NCBI RefSeq assembly: GCF_900111375.1
Contig: NZ_FOHB01000002.1
Location: forward strand, 336,992 to 400,991
DNA: 64,000 bases
Source: Pedococcus cremeus
Lineage (GTDB): Bacteria > Actinomycetota > Actinomycetes > Actinomycetales > Dermatophilaceae
Direction of reading: 5' to 3'
Shown here: piece by piece, positions 61,701 to 64,000 of the stretch
Numbering within the stretch: position 1 is the stretch's first letter
Layout: the number at the start of each line of letters is the position of its first letter
Made by a program: the position numbers and the translations under genes
The notes under the pieces: generated by a model
Told to the model about the DNA's origin: nothing
What the model saw: the letters and a program-made list of their open reading frames with translations, nothing else
Databases searched by the model: none

Positions 61701-62489
61701 GCCGGACTCGGGCACGTCCGTCTGGTCACCCCAGATCTGGGGTGAGGCGACGGGCAGGTCGGCGTACCAGTCGTAGAACGAGAGCATCGAGCCGCCGATG
61801 AGCGAGGTGAAGCGCGCGCCGGAGGCGTGGCTGACCATCGACATGGCCGGGATGGGCGAGAAACCCGCGACGCGGTCCGGGCCCCACTGCTTGATCGTGT
61901 GCACGTTGGCGGCGGCGACGATCTCGGCGGCCTCGCCCCACGACGCGCGCACCAGGCCGCCCTTGCCGCGAGCGGACTTGTAGCGCTTGGCCTTCACGGG
62001 GTCGTTCACGATGTCGGCCCACGCCAGCACCGGGTCACCGAGGCGCTGCTTGGCCTCGCGGTACATCTCCAGCAGGACGCCGCGCACGTAGGGGTACCGG
62101 ATCCGGGTGGGGGAGTAGGTGTACCAGGAGAAGGCCGCACCCCGAGGGCAGCCGCGGGGCTCGTACTCGGGACGGTCGGCGCCGGTGGACGGGTAGTCGG
62201 TCTGCTGCGCCTCCCACGTGATGATGCCGTCCTTGACGTAGACCTTCCACGAGCAGCTGCCCGTGCAGTTCACGCCGTGGGTCGACCGCACGACCTTGTC
62301 GTGGCTCCAGCGGTCGCGGTAGAACGAGTCACCCGAGCGGCCGCCCTTGGCGTAGAGGCTGCGCTTGTCCTCGGAGACCTCGGCGCGGGTGAAGAACCGC
62401 CGCGTGCCCACGAGGGCCTCCGAGAGGGGGCCGTCGAGCCCTGCCGTTCCGGATCCCTGCCGTTCGGTCGGCCGCTCCGTGGTGCTCAC
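58752..62489 (-). CDS. narG: Respiratory nitrate reductase alpha subunit (Mo-bis-MGD)
   Basis: 1245 aa, normal length. The N-terminal cluster motif HGVNCTGSCSW (His plus Cys ligands of the FS0 [4Fe-4S] centre) is near residue 73; SWYTYSPTRIRYPYVRG and the molybdopterin-binding blocks (LMMWGSNVPVTRTPDAHW, GQAIWISDKDA) follow. It reduces nitrate to nitrite at the cytoplasmic face. There is no Tat signal, as expected for a Nar-type enzyme. GTG 62489 overlaps the hemerythrin-protein stop codon (GTGA). Confidence 0.97.
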   Translation of the reverse strand: MSTTERPTERQGSGTAGLDGPLSEALVGTRRFFTRAEVSEDKRSLYAKGGRSGDSFYRDRWSHDKVVRSTHGVNCTGSCSWKVYVKDGIITWEAQQTDYPSTGADRPEYEPRGCPRGAAFSWYTYSPTRIRYPYVRGVLLEMYREAKQRLGDPVLAWADIVNDPVKAKRYKSARGKGGLVRASWGEAAEIVAAANVHTIKQWGPDRVAGFSPIPAMSMVSHASGARFTSLIGGSMLSFYDWYADLPVASPQIWGDQTDVPESGDWWDAGYLMMWGSNVPVTRTPDAHWMAEARYRGQKVVVVAPDYADNVKFADEWLPAAPGTDGALAMAMGHVVLKEFFVDQQVEYFEEYTRKYTDLPFLVALEPYAAKDGSAAYRAGKFLTASDLGGTEATAENAEFKTVLVDSRTGQLVVPNGTLGDRFGDSGAGKWNLDLGDVVPALSLLETRDDTAVVDLPRFDLAEGGDPVLRRSVPVRRVGDRMVTTVFDLLLAQYGVEREGLPGPWPAGYDDVDGLYTPAWQEPITAVPAEKVARIAREFAQNAVDTKGRSMIIVGAGTNHWYHSDTIYRCMLLLTTITGCQGVNGGGWAHYVGQEKARPITGWAQMAFALDWVRPPRQMIQTAYWYMHTDQYRYDHYTADTMAASTGTGLFAGMSTADQLALSTRLGWMPSYPTFDRNPLDLADEAEAAGRPIGEYVVEQLRSGDLRFAVEDPDAPENWPRVLMMWRANLLGSSAKGNEYFLKHLLGTDSSVSATETAEAARPKDVVWRDEAPEGKLDLLCVLDFRMTSSTIFSDVVLPAATWYEKHDINTTDMHPFIHSFNPAINPPWQTKTDWDIFQAIAEAFAPLGAKHLGVRKDVVAAPLLHDTAEAMATPHGRVLDWRKGECEPVPGKTMPKLIVVERDYGAVFDQMGALGPLMEKLGTTQKGITYNVEREVDYLRHKNGAIRGGAADGRPSLKRDVHVAETIMALSGTTNGHLATQGFKTLEKRTGQLMHDLAAEHEGKQITFADTQAAPVPVITSPEWSGSETGGRRYSPFTINVERLKPWHTLTGRQHFYLDHDWMQELGEGLPVYRPPLNMTEIFGEPAIGTQSELGVSVRYLTPHNKWSIHSEYQDNLFMLSLSRGGQAIWISDKDAAKVGIKDNDWVEAVNRNGVVNARAIVSHRMPEGTVYMHHAQDRLIDVPLTEKTGRRGGIHNSLTRILVKPSHIIGGYAQLSFAFNYLGPTGNQRDEVTVIRRRSQEVQY

Positions 62490-63004
62490 GCGTGCTCCTC
62501 ATGCTCGGGGTCGTGCGGGTGGTCGTGCTGGTCGTGCGGGTGGTCGTGGATGGCGGTGCCGGCCCTCGCGCGGGCCGCCTCGACCTGCTCCCACCCCTGG
62601 GTGTCAATGACGGACAGGGACGCCGGGAAGACGCCGTCCTGCTCCTTGAGGATGTGGTCGCGCAGGGTGTCGAGGACGGCAAGGAGGCGGGTCGGCCACG
62701 TCGGGTCCGCCGGGATGCCCTCGGCGGCCTCGGCGAGCACGGCCTCGATGACGCGGTGCTCGCGCTCGAGCGCCTCGATGTGGTCGGGGAACTCCTCGCT
62801 CATGAGCGGGAAGAGCCCGCCCTCCTCGACCTCGGTGTGCGGGCCGAGGATCTCGGCGATGCGCCGCGAGGTCTTGGCCGCGCCCTCGACGTCGTGGTCG
62901 CGCAGGAAGGCGCGCACCTCCGCGACCTCGGCGACCACCGCGTCGTGCTCACGGGTGAGCTCGCCGATCGACGCGATCTGCTGGCAGCCGCAGTACTCAC
63001 ACAC
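62486..63004 (-). CDS. Hemerythrin-domain protein with N-terminal CxxCxC and His-rich tail
   Basis: 172 aa. The N terminus CEYCGCQQI precedes a four-helix hemerythrin domain whose ligands are visible as REHDAV, HTEVEE, HIEALEREH and HILKEQD (H, HxxxE, HxxxH and HxxxxD pattern). The C-terminal tail is a His/Asp-rich HDHPHDQHDHPHD. Such di-iron proteins bind O2 or NO or store iron. GTG 63004 overlaps the regulator by 8 bp, and the 3' end overlaps narG by 4 bp, so it is part of the nar operon. A role in NO handling or Fe supply for NarGH is inferred. Confidence 0.85.
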   Translation of the reverse strand: MCEYCGCQQIASIGELTREHDAVVAEVAEVRAFLRDHDVEGAAKTSRRIAEILGPHTEVEEGGLFPLMSEEFPDHIEALEREHRVIEAVLAEAAEGIPADPTWPTRLLAVLDTLRDHILKEQDGVFPASLSVIDTQGWEQVEAARARAGTAIHDHPHDQHDHPHDPEHEEHA

Positions 63005-63785
63005 GGACGGACTCCTTACCGGGGACGGGGGACTCGGAGGACAGGACAGCCGGCGACGTCAGCCGGGCCAGGCAGATGCCCGGCAGGGCGAACGGCTCGA
63101 GCTCCACGTCGGCGTCGGGCTCGCCGAAGACGTCGAGGGCTCCTCGGAGCAGCCCCCGGTGGGCCGCGCAGACCACCTCGGTGTGCGACTGCGCCAGGGA
63201 GAGGAACGGGCACCGCGCCAGGGCCACCTCGGCGGTGCGGCCGTGGTCGGTCGTGCGGACGCTGGGCTCGTAGCCCCAGGACTCCATCAGGTCCAGCACC
63301 CGGCCGACCTTGGCCAGCCACTGGCCGGGCGTCTGGGCTCGCGGGAGCTCCTCCTCGACGCAGCCGAGGCGGCGCACGTGCTCGTGCGCCCAGCGCTCAC
63401 CGGCGTCCTCCGGGGAGAGCGCGCCACCCTCCCGCGGGGCCAGGGCCTCGGTGAGCAGCTCGGCCAGCATGCGGTAGGCGTCGTCGGGCGGCGACGCGGC
63501 CGTCGCCCGGTCCGGCAGGACGGCATACCGCTTCTGGGGCCGGCCGGTGCCGTGCCGGTGGAAGGTCGCGGCGACCACTCCTGCGCCGGCCAGCTGCTCG
63601 AGGTGGAACCGCGCGCTCGTCACGTGCAGGCCGAGCCGCTCACCGACCTCCGCGGCGGTGAGCCCGGTGGAGCGGTTGGGCGTCGGGTCGTCGCTGAAGA
63701 GGGGGAGTGCCTCGAGGGTGTCGACGATGCGGCGACGCACAGGCGACACCAGCAGCGCTGCGCTGCGCGGCGTTTGCGGTGCCAC
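62997..63785 (-). CDS. ArsR/SufR-type winged-helix regulator with putative Fe-S or metal-binding cysteines
   Basis: 262 aa. A winged helix at about residues 15-95 (SPVRRRIVDTLEALP, LTAAEVGERLGLHVTSARFHLEQL, GRPQKRYAVLP) is followed by an effector domain with LGCVEEE and ARCPFLSLAQSHTEVVCAAHRGLL. The Cys spacing recalls the Fe-S-binding C terminus of SufR-like regulators. GTG 63785 follows GGAAGG; the frame continues upstream, but without a better start. It is the first gene of the hemerythrin-narGHJI operon and so a candidate redox or NO sensor for it. Confidence 0.82.
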   Translation of the reverse strand: MAPQTPRSAALLVSPVRRRIVDTLEALPLFSDDPTPNRSTGLTAAEVGERLGLHVTSARFHLEQLAGAGVVAATFHRHGTGRPQKRYAVLPDRATAASPPDDAYRMLAELLTEALAPREGGALSPEDAGERWAHEHVRRLGCVEEELPRAQTPGQWLAKVGRVLDLMESWGYEPSVRTTDHGRTAEVALARCPFLSLAQSHTEVVCAAHRGLLRGALDVFGEPDADVELEPFALPGICLARLTSPAVLSSESPVPGKESVRV

Positions 63786-64000
63786 TCGCCTGCCTTCCTT
63801 TAGAGGATCCGGGTCGTTCAAACCGAGGCTCTGCGGGACTTCTCGGCACACTACCCCGGAACGGGCACTCGTGACGGATGCCGCAGCGGGACAAACCTTT
63901 GCGTTTCCAACGGCCCTCGCACTAGGGACCAAAGGCCCTCTCACGCGGCTGATGCGGCTCCCTACGCTGACGCCAGTATTTGGAGGACCACGCTCCTTTT
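63786..64000. promoter_or_regulatory. Upstream region of the nar operon
   Basis: 215 bp to the window edge. It includes the DevR/DosR-like box listed separately, a second partial GGGAC element at about 63836-63841 and GGGACAAACC at about 63890. The right end (GGAGGACCACG) resembles a ribosome-binding site for a rightward gene beyond the window, so the region may be a divergent promoter, perhaps with a nitrate transporter gene outside. Confidence 0.5.
63924..63939. promoter_or_regulatory. DevR/DosR-like hypoxia box
   Basis: AGGGACCAAAGGCCCT is a near-palindrome close to the actinobacterial dormancy-regulator consensus (GGGACTWWAGTCCC). It lies 139 bp before the regulator start codon. Hypoxic induction of nitrate reductase through such sites is known in other actinobacteria. 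The cognate DevRS-type two-component system is not in this window. Confidence 0.5.

Noticed and set aside
58866-61745. A long open frame (over 950 codons) on the plus strand
   Set aside because: It is antisense to narG, which is unmistakable by motifs. High GC keeps the antisense frame open; its translation is low-complexity and matches nothing.
1-64000. Insertion sequences, prophage or genomic-island boundaries
   Set aside because: No transposase, integrase, terminal inverted repeats, att-like tRNA junction or composition break was seen. Codon and base usage are uniform throughout.

Overview
The window is about 72% GC by eye, with GTG starts used nearly as often as ATG and almost exclusive use of C/G at third codon positions. 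Many genes are coupled by 4-bp ATGA or GTGA overlaps. The gene content (conservon, ANTAR proteins, SigB/F-type sigma factors, an AftA-like arabinosyltransferase, CsoR, TspO) fits a high-GC actinobacterium. The closest feel is a member of the Intrasporangiaceae (Terrabacter/Janibacter/Phycicoccus-like), but that placement is an inference. No phage, transposase, CRISPR array, rRNA or tRNA was seen. It reads as an ordinary chromosomal segment.

Layout. 0-4.5 kb: a DMT exporter, a DUF6390-like protein and a polar amino-acid ABC importer. 4.7-12.9 kb: a carbohydrate block with a small proline-rich ORF, a GT4/alpha-alpha-barrel fusion, a second GT4 and a GH130-family enzyme, followed by an AftA-like arabinofuranosyltransferase divergent from a GT2-methyltransferase fusion. 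12.9-18.9 kb: GAF-PP2C phosphatase, AAA ATPase and CorA transporter in one overlapping operon, then a flavin monooxygenase pair. 19-22.2 kb: copper operon csoR-copZ-copA with a clear CsoR operator. 22.3-27.9 kb: a secreted HExxH protein, an ATPase-type anti-sigma-like protein, a stress sigma factor, RNase Z and an SDR. 28-32.1 kb: a lipid/quinone cluster (UbiA; type III PKS, ICMT-type methyltransferase, flavoprotein, Idi). 32-34.5 kb: a PAS-ANTAR protein, a second paralogous sigma factor and a DUF2795-like protein. 34.8-39.7 kb: a complete conservon (cvnABCD). 40-46.5 kb: lutABC and an ABC-2 exporter. 46.7-55.6 kb: CMD protein, GH31 glucosidase, SRPBCC protein, TspO, MgtC/DUF4010 transporter and a fatty-acid modification trio (flavoprotein, DUF1365, CFA synthase). 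55.6-63.8 kb: a respiratory nitrate reductase operon (narGHJI) preceded by a hemerythrin-like protein and a cysteine-bearing HTH regulator, with a DevR/DosR-like box upstream.

Together the genes describe an aerobic soil-type actinobacterium that can respire nitrate when oxygen falls. It uses lactate, detoxifies copper, builds a complex wall glycan and modifies its membrane lipids by two separate routes.

Two sequence-level signals stand out beyond the genes. First, at least seven genes are followed by short degenerate tandem repeats (11-35 bp units, a different sequence each time). Most of these begin at, or carry, the gene's own stop codon. Second, the octamer GTATGCCG / CGGCATAC occurs about 37 times by eye, equally on both strands and in several reading phases, where a rough independent-base estimate expects about two.
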